NCBI GenBank assembly: GCA_011391275.1
Contig: JAABQW010000274.1
Coordinates: forward strand, 1 to 42,031
Direction of reading: 5' to 3'
Length of the DNA: 42,031 nt
From: Betaproteobacteria bacterium
GTDB taxonomy: Bacteria; Pseudomonadota; Gammaproteobacteria; Burkholderiales; Usitatibacteraceae
Position numbers and translations under genes: made by a program. Every line of letters starts with the position of its first letter. Positions within the stretch are counted from its first letter, which is position 1. The notes beneath the pieces are model-generated. The model had not been told where the DNA came from, made no database searches, and was given only the letters and a program-made list of their open reading frames with translations. This document shows, piece after piece, positions 1-8,182 of the stretch.

Positions 1-1
1 G

Positions 2-1657
2 GTCCTGGGGGTGGCGGCCTCGCGCGCGAAACTCCCGCCGATCGTGGGGTATCTCGTGGCCGGGATCCTCGTCGGCCCGCACACGCCGGGGTTCGTGGCC
101 GACATGGCGCTCGCGAGCCAGCTGGCCGAGATCGGCGTGATGCTGCTCATGTTCGGCGTGGGCCTGCACCTGTCCATGGGCGACCTGCTGTCGGTACGGC
201 GCATCGCGGTCCCCGGGGCCATCGTCCAGATCGCGGCGGCCACGCTCCTGGGCGCGTTCGTGGCCACCCTCTGGGGCTGGACCCCCGGCGAATCCCTCGT
301 CTTCGGGCTGTGCCTGTCGTGCGCGAGCACCGTGGTGCTGCTGCGGGCGCTCGAGGACCGCGGCGTCCTCGAAACGGTGAACGGGCGGATCGCCGTGGGC
401 TGGCTCGTGGTCGAGGACCTCGCCATGGTCCTCGTCCTCGTCCTGCTGCCCGCCGTCGCCGGGCTGCTGGGCGGCAAGCCCGCCGCCGGTGCCGCGGATG
501 CGAGCCTCCTGGCAACGCTGGGCATCACGCTCGCCAAGGTCGCGGCATTCGTCGTCCTCATGCTGGTGGTGGGCCGGCGCGTTTTCCCGCGCCTGCTGTG
601 GCTGGTGGCGAAGACAGGCTCGCGCGAGCTCTTCACGCTCTGCGTCATCGCCACCGCCCTCGGCGTGGCCTACGGCTCGGCGATGCTCTTCGACGTCTCC
701 TTCGCGCTGGGCGCCTTCTTCGCCGGCATGATGATGCGCGAGAGCGAGTTCAGCCACCGCGCCGCCGACGAGTCGCTGCCGCTGCGCGAGGCGTTCTCGG
801 TGCTCTTCTTCGTTTCCGTGGGCATGCTCTTCGACCCGCGGGTGCTGGTGGAGGAGCCCGTGAAGCTCTTCGTAGTGGTCGCGATCGTCATGGTGGGCAA
901 GACCCTGGCCGCCATCGCGCTGGTGCTCGCCTTCCGCTACCCGCTCAACACGGCCCTGACCGTGGGTGCCAGCCTCGCGCAGATCGGCGAGTTCTCCTTC
1001 ATCCTCGCGAGCCTCGGCGCGGGCCTGGGGCTCCTGCCCCCGGAGGGGCACACGCTCATCCTCGCCGGCTCGCTCATCTCGATCGCGCTGAACTCCGCGG
1101 TCTTCGCCCTCGTGGAGCCGGCGCGCAACTGGATCCGCGAGCGCTCGAGCTTCGCCCGGCAGCTCGAGACGCGCGACGACCCGCTCGCGCAACTGCCGAT
1201 GTCGGTGCCGCAGTCGCAGCTCACCGGCCAGGTGGTGCTGGTGGGCTACGGTCGCGTCGGACGGCGCATCGCCGAGGCCATGCAGGAGGCGGGCGTGGAC
1301 TTCGTCGTCGCCGAGCAGAACCGCGAGAAGGTCGAGCGGCTGCGCGAGAAGGGCCTGCACGCCGTGTGCGGCGACGCGGCCGAGCCGGCCACCCTCATCC
1401 AGGCCCACGTCGCCCGCGCGGGCGTGCTCGTCATCGCCACGCCCGACGCCTTCAACGTGCGCAAGGTCGTGGAGACCGCGCGCGCCCTCAACCCGCCCAT
1501 CGAGGTGATCGTTCGCACCCACAGCGAGGACGAGGCCGGGATGCTGCGTCGCGAGAGCGTCGGCACGGTGTTCATGGGCGAGGACGAGCTCGCGAAGGGC
1601 ATGACCCGCCACCTGCTCGAGCGCATGGGCAAGGGCACGCGCAAGGAGGACCGATGA
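2..1657 (+). CDS. ybaL: YbaL/KefB-type monovalent cation:proton antiporter (CPA2) with RCK domain, 5' partial
   Basis: Inner-membrane cation/proton exchanger of the CPA2 family. The reading frame is open to the window edge (V-L-G-V-A-A-S before the tracked GTG), and the protein starts inside what is normally the first transmembrane helix, so the true start lies upstream. About 370 residues of hydrophobic exchanger domain follow, with family signatures such as IVGYLVAGILVGPHTPGF, SCASTVVLLRALEDR and DVSFALGAFFAGM. A C-terminal RCK/TrkA-N domain has the nucleotide-binding glycines in VLVGYGRVGRR. The order and motifs match E. coli YbaL closely; KefB/KefC are the alternatives. The stop overlaps the ATG of a usp remnant (ATGA), so the two were once translationally coupled. 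The transported ion cannot be read from sequence. Confidence 0.9.
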   Translation, partial: VLGVAASRAKLPPIVGYLVAGILVGPHTPGFVADMALASQLAEIGVMLLMFGVGLHLSMGDLLSVRRIAVPGAIVQIAAATLLGAFVATLWGWTPGESLVFGLCLSCASTVVLLRALEDRGVLETVNGRIAVGWLVVEDLAMVLVLVLLPAVAGLLGGKPAAGAADASLLATLGITLAKVAAFVVLMLVVGRRVFPRLLWLVAKTGSRELFTLCVIATALGVAYGSAMLFDVSFALGAFFAGMMMRESEFSHRAADESLPLREAFSVLFFVSVGMLFDPRVLVEEPVKLFVVVAIVMVGKTLAAIALVLAFRYPLNTALTVGASLAQIGEFSFILASLGAGLGLLPPEGHTLILAGSLISIALNSAVFALVEPARNWIRERSSFARQLETRDDPLAQLPMSVPQSQLTGQVVLVGYGRVGRRIAEAMQEAGVDFVVAEQNREKVERLREKGLHAVCGDAAEPATLIQAHVARAGVLVIATPDAFNVRKVVETARALNPPIEVIVRTHSEDEAGMLRRESVGTVFMGEDELAKGMTRHLLERMGKGTRKEDR

Positions 1658-1731
1658 AGCCGTTCGACCCGGTGCTGGCGGCCGTGGATTTTTCCGACGA
1701 CGCGAGGCGCGCCGCAACCCGGGCGCCCTTG
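1654..1731 (+). pseudogene. Universal stress protein (UspA family) 5' remnant
   Basis: ATG overlaps the ybaL stop and follows a good AAGGAGGA ribosome site. The first 25 codons read MKPFDPVLAAVDFSDDARRA and on to about ATRAP, which is the typical N-terminus of a UspA-fold protein (ILVAVDFS..S..A...A). Homology then stops abruptly, and a 15-bp-arm hairpin and the convergent aldo/keto reductase gene follow. A normal Usp is about 140-150 residues, so only the first beta strand and part of the first helix survive. I read this as a deletion remnant of a gene once co-translated with the antiporter. The exact break point (about 1731) is estimated. Confidence 0.6.
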
Positions 1732-1739
1732 AAAGCCCG

Positions 1740-1778
1740 CGGTGACGGACACGGCGCCAGGCACCGTGTCCGTCACCG
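1740..1778. terminator. Perfect 15-bp inverted repeat between convergent genes
   Basis: Arms CGGTGACGGACACGG and CCGTGTCCGTCACCG flank a 9-nt loop (1755-1763). It lies between the usp remnant (+) and the aldo/keto reductase stop (-). There is no U-tract, so it may be a bidirectional mRNA-end structure or a REP-like palindrome; its position at the usp deletion edge suggests the latter contributed to the break. Confidence 0.55.
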
Positions 1779-1781
1779 AGG

Positions 1782-2753
1782 TCAGTCGGCGTGCCCGGCG
1801 ACGATCTTGTCGATCTGCTCCAGGATGGGCGCCGTGATGCGCGGGATGACCTCGAGCGCCTTCAGGTTCTCCTTCACCTGCTCCACGCGCGAGGCCCCGG
1901 TGATGACCGAGGAGACGTGCGGGTTCTTGGCGCACCAGGCGATGGCGAGCTGGGCGAGCGTGCAGCCGAGCTCCTTCGCCACGAACTCGAGCTCGCCCAC
2001 CGCGGCGTTCTTCTTCGCATCCGTGAGCTCCGCGACCAGGAACTGCATGCGCGGGATGGCGCCGCGGCTGTCCTTGGGCACGCCCGCGCGGTACTTGCCG
2101 GTGAGGAGCCCCGAGGCGAGCGGGCTCCAGGTCGTGAGCCCGAGGCCGATGTCGTGGAACAGGTGGCGGTACTCGCTCTCCACGCGCCGCCGGTGGAAGA
2201 GGTTGTACTCCGGCTGCTCGACGACCGGCTTGGCGAGGTGGTGGCGCTCGGCGATCTGCCAGGCGGCCATGATCTCGGAGGCGCTCCACTCGGAGGTGCC
2301 CCAGTACAGCGCCTTGCCCTGGCGGATCATGTCGTGCATCGCCCACACCGTCTCCTCGATGGGTGTGGCGGGATCGGGGCGGTGGCAGTACACGAGGTCC
2401 ACGTGATCGAGCTGCAGGCGCCTGAGCGAGGCGTCGATCGCGTTCATCAGGTACTTGCGGTTGAGCGTGTTCTTCTCGTTGGGGCCGTCGGTGATGCCCC
2501 AGAAGAACTTCGTGGAGACCACGTACTTCAGCCGCGGCCAGGCGAGCTTCTTGAGCACCTCGCCCATGATGCGTTCGCTTTCGCCCGCGGCGTACACCTC
2601 GGCGTTGTCGAAGAAGTTGACGCCCAGGTCCCACGCCGCGGCCATGCAGTCCATCGCCGCCTTCGTGTCGAGCTGGTTGCCGTAGGTCACCCACGAGCCG
2701 AAGGAGAGCTCGCTCACCTTGAGGCCCGCGCGGCCGAGTTGCCTGTAGTTCAT
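1782..2753 (-). CDS. Aldo/keto reductase (Kv-beta/YghZ-like, AKR6/AKR14 type)
   Basis: NADPH-dependent reductase of aldehydes and ketones, soluble (alpha/beta)8 barrel, 323 residues. The N-terminus ([19 protein letters not shown]) is the classic AKR start. The catalytic tetrad is visible: Asp and Tyr in [12 protein letters not shown], Lys in VVSTKFFW and His in LVYCHRPD. The C-terminal cofactor segment [13 protein letters not shown] is also typical. Sequence resembles voltage-gated K+ channel beta-subunit-like reductases. Translation is from the CAT at 2751-2753. The tracked 835-aa ORF upstream of this is a shadow. The gene is divergent from the DUF6265 gene and single on its strand. The physiological substrate is unknown. 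Confidence 0.9.
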   Translation of the reverse strand: MNYRQLGRAGLKVSELSFGSWVTYGNQLDTKAAMDCMAAAWDLGVNFFDNAEVYAAGESERIMGEVLKKLAWPRLKYVVSTKFFWGITDGPNEKNTLNRKYLMNAIDASLRRLQLDHVDLVYCHRPDPATPIEETVWAMHDMIRQGKALYWGTSEWSASEIMAAWQIAERHHLAKPVVEQPEYNLFHRRRVESEYRHLFHDIGLGLTTWSPLASGLLTGKYRAGVPKDSRGAIPRMQFLVAELTDAKKNAAVGELEFVAKELGCTLAQLAIAWCAKNPHVSSVITGASRVEQVKENLKALEVIPRITAPILEQIDKIVAGHAD

Positions 2754-2786
2754 CGTCGTCTCTGGAGGAATCGGGGGGAAGGGGGC

Positions 2787-2792
2787 ATTATC
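2787..2792 (-). promoter_or_regulatory. Candidate -10 (GATAAT) for aldo/keto reductase
   Basis: On the minus strand GATAAT lies 33 nt upstream of the ATG in the divergent intergenic region. No good -35 is seen, so this is a single-element guess. Confidence 0.35.
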
Positions 2793-2819
2793 CCGCAAGT
2801 CCCCCCGCGGAGCCCCGCC

Positions 2820-3341
2820 ATGCGCCTGCCGCTCGCCGCCCTGGCGTTGCTCGCCTGTGCCGCCGCCTCGGCCCAGTACCCGTCCCCGGGCGCGTCCCCC
2901 TCCCCGCCCGTCGCCACGGCGCCCTCGCCGCCGGCGCGAATCGCCGACGTCGCGTGGCTCGCCGGATACTGGGTCGGCGAAGGGCTGGGCGGCGAGGTCG
3001 AGGACGTGTGGCTGCCCCCGAAGGCGGGCGTGCTGCTCGGCGCCTTCCGCCTGCACCGCACCGACGGCAAGCCGGGCTTCTACGAGCTCTTCGCCATCGA
3101 GGAAGTGGACGACACCCTGCAGTTCGTCGTGAAGCACTTCCATCCCGACTGGGTGGGCTGGGAGGAGAAGGACAAGGCGCTGCGCATCCGGCTCTCCCGC
3201 GTCTCCGCCGACGAGATCGTCTTCGGCCGCATCGTCTTCAAGCGAACGGCGCCCGACGGGCTGGTGGTGAAGCTCGCCATCCGCGAGAAGGGCGGCGCGC
3301 TCCGCCACGAGACGCTCTCCTACCGCCGCAAGCCGTTGTAG
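2820..3341 (+). CDS. DUF6265 family exported protein
   Basis: A 173-residue protein with a cleavable signal peptide ([19 protein letters not shown]), a Pro/Ser/Ala-rich spacer to about residue 40, then a compact domain beginning [27 protein letters not shown]. The pattern W(L)xGxW followed by ExW and MxG/LLGxFR is the hallmark of DUF6265, a lipocalin-like beta-barrel family of unknown function. The ATG at 2820 is chosen because it gives the signal peptide; the tracked start at 1791 reads through antisense of the reductase. It is probably periplasmic. No function can be assigned beyond the fold. Confidence 0.75.
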   Translation: MRLPLAALALLACAAASAQYPSPGASPSPPVATAPSPPARIADVAWLAGYWVGEGLGGEVEDVWLPPKAGVLLGAFRLHRTDGKPGFYELFAIEEVDDTLQFVVKHFHPDWVGWEEKDKALRIRLSRVSADEIVFGRIVFKRTAPDGLVVKLAIREKGGALRHETLSYRRKPL

Positions 3342-3383
3342 GCGCTTCGCCTCCCGGTGAGGGAGCGGGCGCGGCGCGTGCAT

Positions 3384-3389
3384 TAGAAT
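3384..3389 (+). promoter_or_regulatory. -10 box (TAGAAT) placed for a leaderless transcript
   Basis: TAGAAT followed by six nucleotides (GCGCTG) and then the ATG of the MFS gene. A start site about 7 nt after the -10 would fall on the A of the start codon. No ribosome-binding site precedes the ATG, which agrees with leaderless initiation. Confidence 0.45.
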
Positions 3390-3395
3390 GCGCTG

Positions 3396-4574
3396 ATGGA
3401 ACATGCACGGCGCAACGTCTTCCTCCTGGCCTGCTGCCAGGCGCTGCTCTTCACCAACAACGTCACCCTCATCTCGCTCAACGGCCTGGCGGGGTTCGCG
3501 CTGGCCGACAACAAGGCGTTCGCCACCCTGCCCGTCACGGGCTACGTCGTGGGCGCGGCGCTGTCGACCTACTTCGCGTCCCTGTGGATGAAGCGCGTGG
3601 GGCGCCGCAACGGCTTCCTCACCGGGACGCTCTTCGGGCTCGCCGGGGGCGCCATCGCCACGCTGGGCATCTGGCTCGGGAGCTTCTGGACGCTCGTCCT
3701 GGGCACCCTCGTGCTGGGGACCTACAACGCCTTCGGGCAGTACTACCGCTTCGCGGCCGCGGACGCGACACCCGTGCACTGGAAGGCGAGGGCCATCTCG
3801 CTGGTGATGGCCGGCGGGCTCGTGGGCGGCATCATCGGCCCGGAGATGAGCAAGGTCACGCGCGACCTGGTGCAGCCCACCTTCCTCGCCTCCTACGCCT
3901 CGCTCATGGGCTTCTGCCTGGTGACGATGGCGATCCTCGCGGGGCTTCGCATCCCGGACCCGAAGGACGCCGAGGCGCACGGCCCGACGCGTCCCCTGAA
4001 GGAGATCATGGCGCAGCCCGTGTTCGTCGTCGCCGTGGTCGTGGGCGCGCTGGGCTACGGCGTGATGAACCTCCTCATGACCTCCACCCCGCTCGCGATG
4101 GGCTTCTGCGGCCACCCCTACGCGGCGGCGGCGAGTGTCATCTCCGCGCACGTGATCGCGATGTTCGGGCCGTCGTTCTTCACCGGGTCCCTCATCCACC
4201 GCTTCGGCGTGCTGAACGTGATGCTGGCGGGTGTCGCCGCCATGTTCGCCTGCGTGGCCATCGCCCTCTCCGGCCAGCTGGTCGTGCACTTCTGGTGGTC
4301 CCTGGTGCTGCTGGGCGTGGGCTGGAACTTCATGTACGTGGGCGGCACCACGCTCCTCACCGAGGCCTACCGGCCCGCGGAGAAGGCGAAGGCGCAGGGC
4401 GCCAACGAGATCCTCGTCTTCTGCACGACGGCCACCTCGTCCTTCACTTCCGGCGTGCTGGTGAACGCGGCGGGCTGGAACACCCTCAACTACGTGGCGC
4501 TGCCCTTCCTCGCGATCGCGGGGGCGGCGGCGCTCTGGCTGGCGCTGAAGCGCCGCGCGGCCGCCGCCGCCTGA
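3396..4574 (+). CDS. Major facilitator superfamily transporter
   Basis: A 392-residue, strongly hydrophobic protein with about 12 predicted membrane helices. The MFS loop 2-3 signature is present in variant form after the second helix ([15 protein letters not shown], the G-x-L-a-D-r-x-G-r-k-k region), and a second basic loop lies between helices 8 and 9 (LIHRFGVLN). The central loop ([21 protein letters not shown]) separates the two six-helix halves. Substrate is not predictable; the sequence resembles uncharacterised proteobacterial MFS proteins. OsmC follows 17 bp downstream, so the two probably share a transcript. The start is the ATG at 3396, apparently without a leader. Confidence 0.85.
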   Translation: MEHARRNVFLLACCQALLFTNNVTLISLNGLAGFALADNKAFATLPVTGYVVGAALSTYFASLWMKRVGRRNGFLTGTLFGLAGGAIATLGIWLGSFWTLVLGTLVLGTYNAFGQYYRFAAADATPVHWKARAISLVMAGGLVGGIIGPEMSKVTRDLVQPTFLASYASLMGFCLVTMAILAGLRIPDPKDAEAHGPTRPLKEIMAQPVFVVAVVVGALGYGVMNLLMTSTPLAMGFCGHPYAAAASVISAHVIAMFGPSFFTGSLIHRFGVLNVMLAGVAAMFACVAIALSGQLVVHFWWSLVLLGVGWNFMYVGGTTLLTEAYRPAEKAKAQGANEILVFCTTATSSFTSGVLVNAAGWNTLNYVALPFLAIAGAAALWLALKRRAAAAA

Positions 4575-4591
4575 CCCGGGAGATGACGACG

Positions 4592-5065
4592 ATGAGCGAC
4601 ACCCATACCTTCGACGCGACCGTCCGCTGGCCCGCCGATCCCGCGCAGACGCTGCCGCCGGACCCGGCCTTCTCGCGCAACGCCGTGCTGGGGAGCCCGC
4701 GCCACGCCGACGTTCCCGGGTCGTCGCCCACTGTCTTCGGCGGCGAGGCGACGCGCTACAACCCCGAGGAGCTGGTGGCGATGTCGCTCGCCCACTGCCA
4801 CATGCTCACCTACCTCGCGCTCGCGGCGAGGAAGCGGGTCGCGGTGCTCGCCTACGAGGACCATGCGAGCGTGGTGCTGGGCAAGGATCCCGCCCTCGGG
4901 AAGATGAAGATCCTTTCGGGGCAGCTGCGGCCGAAGGTGACGGTGGCCCGGGGCACGAACCTCGACGACGCCCGCGCCATGCACGCCAAGGCGCACGAAC
5001 ACTGCTTCGTCGCCAACTCCGTCAACTTCCCCGTCGAAAACGCCCCCGAGATCCTCGAAGGCTGA
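4592..5065 (+). CDS. OsmC/Ohr family protein
   Basis: A 157-residue protein of the OsmC/YhfA peroxide-reductase fold. The two redox cysteines of the family are seen: one in [10 protein letters not shown] at the start of the central helix and one in [10 protein letters not shown] near the C-terminus. In characterised members these reduce organic hydroperoxides using thiol or dihydrolipoyl partners. Of two in-frame ATGs (4583 and 4592) the second is preferred, because GGGAG at 4578-4582 would sit directly against the first but is correctly spaced from the second. It follows the MFS gene in the same direction. Confidence 0.85.
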   Translation: MSDTHTFDATVRWPADPAQTLPPDPAFSRNAVLGSPRHADVPGSSPTVFGGEATRYNPEELVAMSLAHCHMLTYLALAARKRVAVLAYEDHASVVLGKDPALGKMKILSGQLRPKVTVARGTNLDDARAMHAKAHEHCFVANSVNFPVENAPEILEG

Positions 5066-5072
5066 GCAGAAG

Positions 5073-5095
5073 AAAAAGGGGTCAGATCCCTTTTT
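5073..5095. repeat. Short GGGGTCAG-type palindrome
   Basis: AAAAAGGG and CCCTTTTT flank a 7-nt centre (GTCAGAT). It could end the MFS-osmC transcript as a rho-independent terminator, since the right arm is followed by T residues. The GGGGTCAG core is shared with the much larger palindrome at 21460-21520, so both may belong to one dispersed REP-like family. Confidence 0.55.
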
Positions 5096-5149
5096 CCGCG
5101 CCCTGCTTTCCATGTCCGAAAACGGCGAGCGCACCCGGTCACGCGGCCG

Positions 5150-5155
5150 GATAAT
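5150..5155 (+). promoter_or_regulatory. -10 box (GATAAT) placed for a leaderless ada-alkA transcript
   Basis: GATAAT, six nucleotides (GCCGCC), then the ATG. This is the same geometry as at 3384-3396, and no Shine-Dalgarno sequence precedes the start. Confidence 0.45.
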
Positions 5156-5161
5156 GCCGCC

Positions 5162-6598
5162 ATGATCCTCGATCCCGACCAGTGCTACCGGGCCCTTCGC
5201 ACCCACGACGCGCGCTTCGACGGGCGCTTCTTCGTGGGCGTGGGCACCACGGGCATCTATTGCCGCCCGGTGTGCACGGCGAAGACGCCGCTTGAGAGGA
5301 ACTGCACCTTCTTCCCGAGTGCGGCGGCCGCCGAGGCGGGCGGCTACCGGCCGTGCCTGCGCTGCCGGCCGGAGCTCGCGCCCGGATACGCTTCCGTCGA
5401 CGCCAACCGGCGCCTTGCGCAGTCCGCGGCAGGCCTCATCGAGGACGGCCGCCTTGAGGACGCGAGCCTCGCCGACCTCGCCGCCGCGCTGGGCGTGACC
5501 GACCGGCACCTGCGCCGCGTGTTCCAGCAGGAGTTCGGCGTCTCGCCCGTGGACTACGCGCAGACGCAGCGGCTGCTGCTGGCCAAGCGGCTCCTCACCG
5601 ACACGGCGATGCCGGTCCTGGAGGTGGCGATGGCCAGCGGCTTCGCGAGCCTGCGGCGCTTCAACGACCTCTTCCGCACGCGCTACCGCATGACGCCGGG
5701 GGAGCTGCGCAAGTCCGCGCCGGCCCGGGCGCAGGCGGACCGGATGACCTTCGACCTCGCCTACCGCCCGCCGTACGACTGGCCCGCGATGGTCGAATTC
5801 CTCGGGCGCCGGGCCATCGCGGGCGTGGAGGCCGTGGACGGACGGCGCTACCGGCGCACGGTGCGCATCGCGAGAAGTGACGAGCCGGCCGTGACGGGGT
5901 GGATCGAGGTCGCGCCCTCGCCACGCAAGTCGGCGCTGCGCGTGACGGCGAGCGCCTCGCTGGCGGGCGCCGTGCCGGCGCTGCTTGCGCGCGTGAAATC
6001 GCTCCTCGACATCGCCTGCCGCCCCGACGAGATCGCGGCCGCCCTTGGCCCGCTTGCCGAGTCCAATCCCGGGCTGCGGCTTCCGGGGGCGGTCGACGGC
6101 TTCGAGGTGGCGGTGCGCGCGATCCTGGGCCAGCAGATCTCGGTCGCGGCCGCCACGACGATCGCGGGGCGCTTCGCGAAGGCCCTCGGCGACCCTGTCG
6201 ACACGCCGCACGCCGGGCTCGACCGCCTGTTCCCGCCGGCCTCGCGCGTCGCCGCCGCCGCACCTTCGGACATCGCCGCACTGGGCATCATCGCCACGCG
6301 GGCACGCGCCATCGTCGCCCTGGCACGCGAGGTCGATTCGGGCGCGCTGCGCCTTGCGCCCTCCGCCCCGGTGGAGGAAACGCTCGCGGCGCTGGAAAAG
6401 CTGCCTGGCGTCGGCCCCTGGACGGCGCAGTACATCGCGATGCGCGCGCTCGCCTGGCCGGACGCCTTCCCGCACCCCGACGTCGCCGTGCTGAAGGCCA
6501 TGAAGGAAACCGATGCGCGCCGCGCGTCCGCGCGCGCGGACGCCTGGCGCCCGTGGCGCGCCTACGCCGTCCTGCACCTCTGGAAATCCCTGGCTTGA
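5162..6598 (+). CDS. alkA: Ada-type regulator fused to DNA-3-methyladenine glycosylase II (AlkA)
   Basis: A 478-residue protein with three modules. Residues 1-80 form the Ada zinc domain with Cys34, Cys38 (GIYCRPVC), Cys65 and Cys68 (CLRCRPE); Cys34 corresponds to the residue that takes methyl groups from phosphotriesters in Ada. Residues about 85-185 are an AraC-type helix-turn-helix pair. Residues about 200-478 are AlkA: N-terminal subdomain, then the HhH-GPD fold with helix-hairpin-helix LPGVGPWTAQYIAMR and the catalytic Asp440 in FPHPDVAVL. The expected role is sensing methyl damage, activating transcription and excising 3-alkyladenine by hydrolysis. It lacks the Ada C-terminal methyltransferase, which is supplied by the next gene, ogt, 13 bp downstream. 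Confidence 0.93.
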   Translation: MILDPDQCYRALRTHDARFDGRFFVGVGTTGIYCRPVCTAKTPLERNCTFFPSAAAAEAGGYRPCLRCRPELAPGYASVDANRRLAQSAAGLIEDGRLEDASLADLAAALGVTDRHLRRVFQQEFGVSPVDYAQTQRLLLAKRLLTDTAMPVLEVAMASGFASLRRFNDLFRTRYRMTPGELRKSAPARAQADRMTFDLAYRPPYDWPAMVEFLGRRAIAGVEAVDGRRYRRTVRIARSDEPAVTGWIEVAPSPRKSALRVTASASLAGAVPALLARVKSLLDIACRPDEIAAALGPLAESNPGLRLPGAVDGFEVAVRAILGQQISVAAATTIAGRFAKALGDPVDTPHAGLDRLFPPASRVAAAAPSDIAALGIIATRARAIVALAREVDSGALRLAPSAPVEETLAALEKLPGVGPWTAQYIAMRALAWPDAFPHPDVAVLKAMKETDARRASARADAWRPWRAYAVLHLWKSLA

Positions 6599-6611
6599 AA
6601 AGGACCGACCC

Positions 6612-7112
6612 ATGACCCGATTCGCGCGCCTCAAGACCCCGCTCGGCACCCTGGTGGCCATCGCCGCCGGCGGCGCCCTCACGGGCCTGCACTTCGAAGG
6701 GGGCCGCCACGCCCCGCCGATCGCGCCCGAGTGGCGCGAGGACCCGTACGCCTCGCCCTTTCGCGAGTGCGCCGAGCAGCTCGCCGACTACTTCGCGGGA
6801 AAACGCCAGTGCTTCGACCTCCCGGTCGCGCCGGGCGGGACGCCGTTCCAGCAGCGCGTGTGGCGCGAGATCGCGAAGGTGCCCTTCGGCGAGACGATCA
6901 GCTACGCGGAGCTCGCGCGGCGGGCCGGGGCGCCGGGTTCCGCGCGCGCCGCCGGCGCGGCCACGGGCCGCAACCCACTGTCGATCGTCGTGCCGTGCCA
7001 CCGCATCGTGGCAAGCAGCGGCTCGCTCACCGGGTACGCCGGCGGCATCGAGCGCAAGGAGCGGCTCCTCGGCCTGGAAGGCGCGTCGGTCGCCGAGGAA
7101 ACCGCGGCTTGA
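6612..7112 (+). CDS. ogt: Methylated-DNA--[protein]-cysteine S-methyltransferase
   Basis: A 166-residue suicide methyltransferase that transfers alkyl groups from O6-alkylguanine to its own cysteine. The active-site motif IVVPCHRIV is present with Cys129, preceded by the family Asn-Pro (RNPLS) and the DNA-binding helix region FGETISYAELARRAG. The ATG at 6612 is used; the tracked start at 6513 overlaps alkA in another frame. It lies 13 bp after ada-alkA and overlaps the next gene by 4 bp (TTGA), so the three are one operon. Confidence 0.93.
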   Translation: MTRFARLKTPLGTLVAIAAGGALTGLHFEGGRHAPPIAPEWREDPYASPFRECAEQLADYFAGKRQCFDLPVAPGGTPFQQRVWREIAKVPFGETISYAELARRAGAPGSARAAGAATGRNPLSIVVPCHRIVASSGSLTGYAGGIERKERLLGLEGASVAEETAA

Positions 7113-7993
7113 GGCCTGCCGACCTCGGCCGGCTGCTCCTGCTTGCCGCCATCTGGGGCGCGTCCTACCTCTTCATGCGCATCGCGGTGCCGCACGTCGG
7201 CGCCGAGTGGATGGCCGAAGGCCGCACCCTCGCCGGCGGCCTCGTCATGCTCGCCTATCTCGCCGCGACGCGCACCAGGCCCGCCGTGGGCAGGCACTGG
7301 CGCGGCTACCTGGTGCTGGGCGTGGTGGGCGTGGCGATCCCCTTCTGGCTCATCGGCACGGCGGTGAAGACGATCGACGCCTCGACGGCCGCGATCCTCA
7401 ACGCCACCTCGCCCATCTTCTCGGCGATCGTCGCGGCCGCCTGGATCCGCGAGCGCCTCACGGTCGAGAAGCTGGCGGGCATCGCGATCTCGATGGCGGG
7501 CATCGCGATCCTGGTGGGGTGGACCCCGAAGCCCATGACGGGCGCGGAGCTCCTCGCGTGCTCGCTCTCGCTCGCGGCCTGCGCGTGCTACGGCTTCGCG
7601 AGCGTGTTCACGAAGGTGTGCCTGAAGGACGCGCCGCCGGCGGCGCTTTCGGCGGCGACCTGCCTCGTGGGCGCGTCTGTAATGGCCCCCTTCACGCCGT
7701 GGTCCATGGCCACGGCCGCCGTGCCGGCCTCCGCGTGGGCGGCCATCGCGGTGCTGGGTGTCGTGTGCACGGGCTTCGCGTTCATCCTCTACTACCGCCT
7801 CATCGCGGACCTGGGGCCCGTGCGGGCGACCACGGTGACCCTCCTCATTCCCGTCTTCGGCATCCTCTGGGGCGTGCTCTTCCTCGGCGAACCCCTCACG
7901 CCCGGACGCATCGCCGGCGCGGCCACCGTACTCCTCGGCTGCGCGCTGGCGCTCGGTTTGCTGCGCATTCCTTTTCGCTCTCCTGCGGGGTAA
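7109..7993 (+). CDS. EamA/DMT-family transporter
   Basis: A 294-residue membrane protein with about ten helices arranged as two EamA repeats (first AIWGASYLFMRIA, second CACYGFASVFTKV and LLIPVFGILWGVLFLGE). I start it at TTG 7109, which overlaps the ogt stop and gives MRPADLGRLLLLAAIWGAS, the normal N-terminus of this family; the tracked start at 6731 reads through ogt in another frame. Members export amino acids or other metabolites, but the substrate is not predictable. It is translationally coupled to ogt. Its stop codon overlaps the left end of the 10-mer repeat element. Confidence 0.85.
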   Translation: MRPADLGRLLLLAAIWGASYLFMRIAVPHVGAEWMAEGRTLAGGLVMLAYLAATRTRPAVGRHWRGYLVLGVVGVAIPFWLIGTAVKTIDASTAAILNATSPIFSAIVAAAWIRERLTVEKLAGIAISMAGIAILVGWTPKPMTGAELLACSLSLAACACYGFASVFTKVCLKDAPPAALSAATCLVGASVMAPFTPWSMATAAVPASAWAAIAVLGVVCTGFAFILYYRLIADLGPVRATTVTLLIPVFGILWGVLFLGEPLTPGRIAGAATVLLGCALALGLLRIPFRSPAG

Positions 7994-8163
7994 ACCTTTC
8001 GGACACGGATGAACACGGATGGACACGGATAAAAGCGGATAAAGCCAGGCGGAAAGGGATCGACTCTGAATTGGCGTGCTCCGCGATATCGCCGAGATTC
8101 CATACCAGGGAATCATCCGTGTTCATCCGTGTCCATCCGTGCTCATCCGTGTTCCAAAGGTTT
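7992..8163. repeat. Inverted-repeat element A (GAACACGGAT 10-mer arms), MITE-like
   Basis: A 172-bp element. The left end AAACCTTTCGGACACGGAT begins at the eamA stop codon, followed by two more ten-base units (GAACACGGAT, GGACACGGAT) and a diverged one. The right arm is the reverse complement: four units of CATCCGTGTT type and then CCAAAGGTTT. The arms match over about 39 bp and enclose about 70 bp with no convincing gene. The right end lies 19 bp before the ATG of the DUF255 gene. The ORFs starting MNTDEHG or MSIRVHPCS in the track are translations of this repeat. Confidence 0.85.
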
Positions 8164-8182
8164 GCGCCAGCATCACTCTCCT

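Noticed and set aside
310-2406. 698-aa plus-strand ORF through ybaL and antisense to the aldo/keto reductase
   Set aside because: Out of frame with ybaL and antisense to the reductase. Only the short usp-like segment at 1654-1731 within it has meaning.
2954-5065. 703-aa plus-strand ORF ending in the OsmC sequence
   Set aside because: Only the last 157 codons (from 4592) are a gene; the upstream portion is the wrong frame of DUF6265 and MFS genes.
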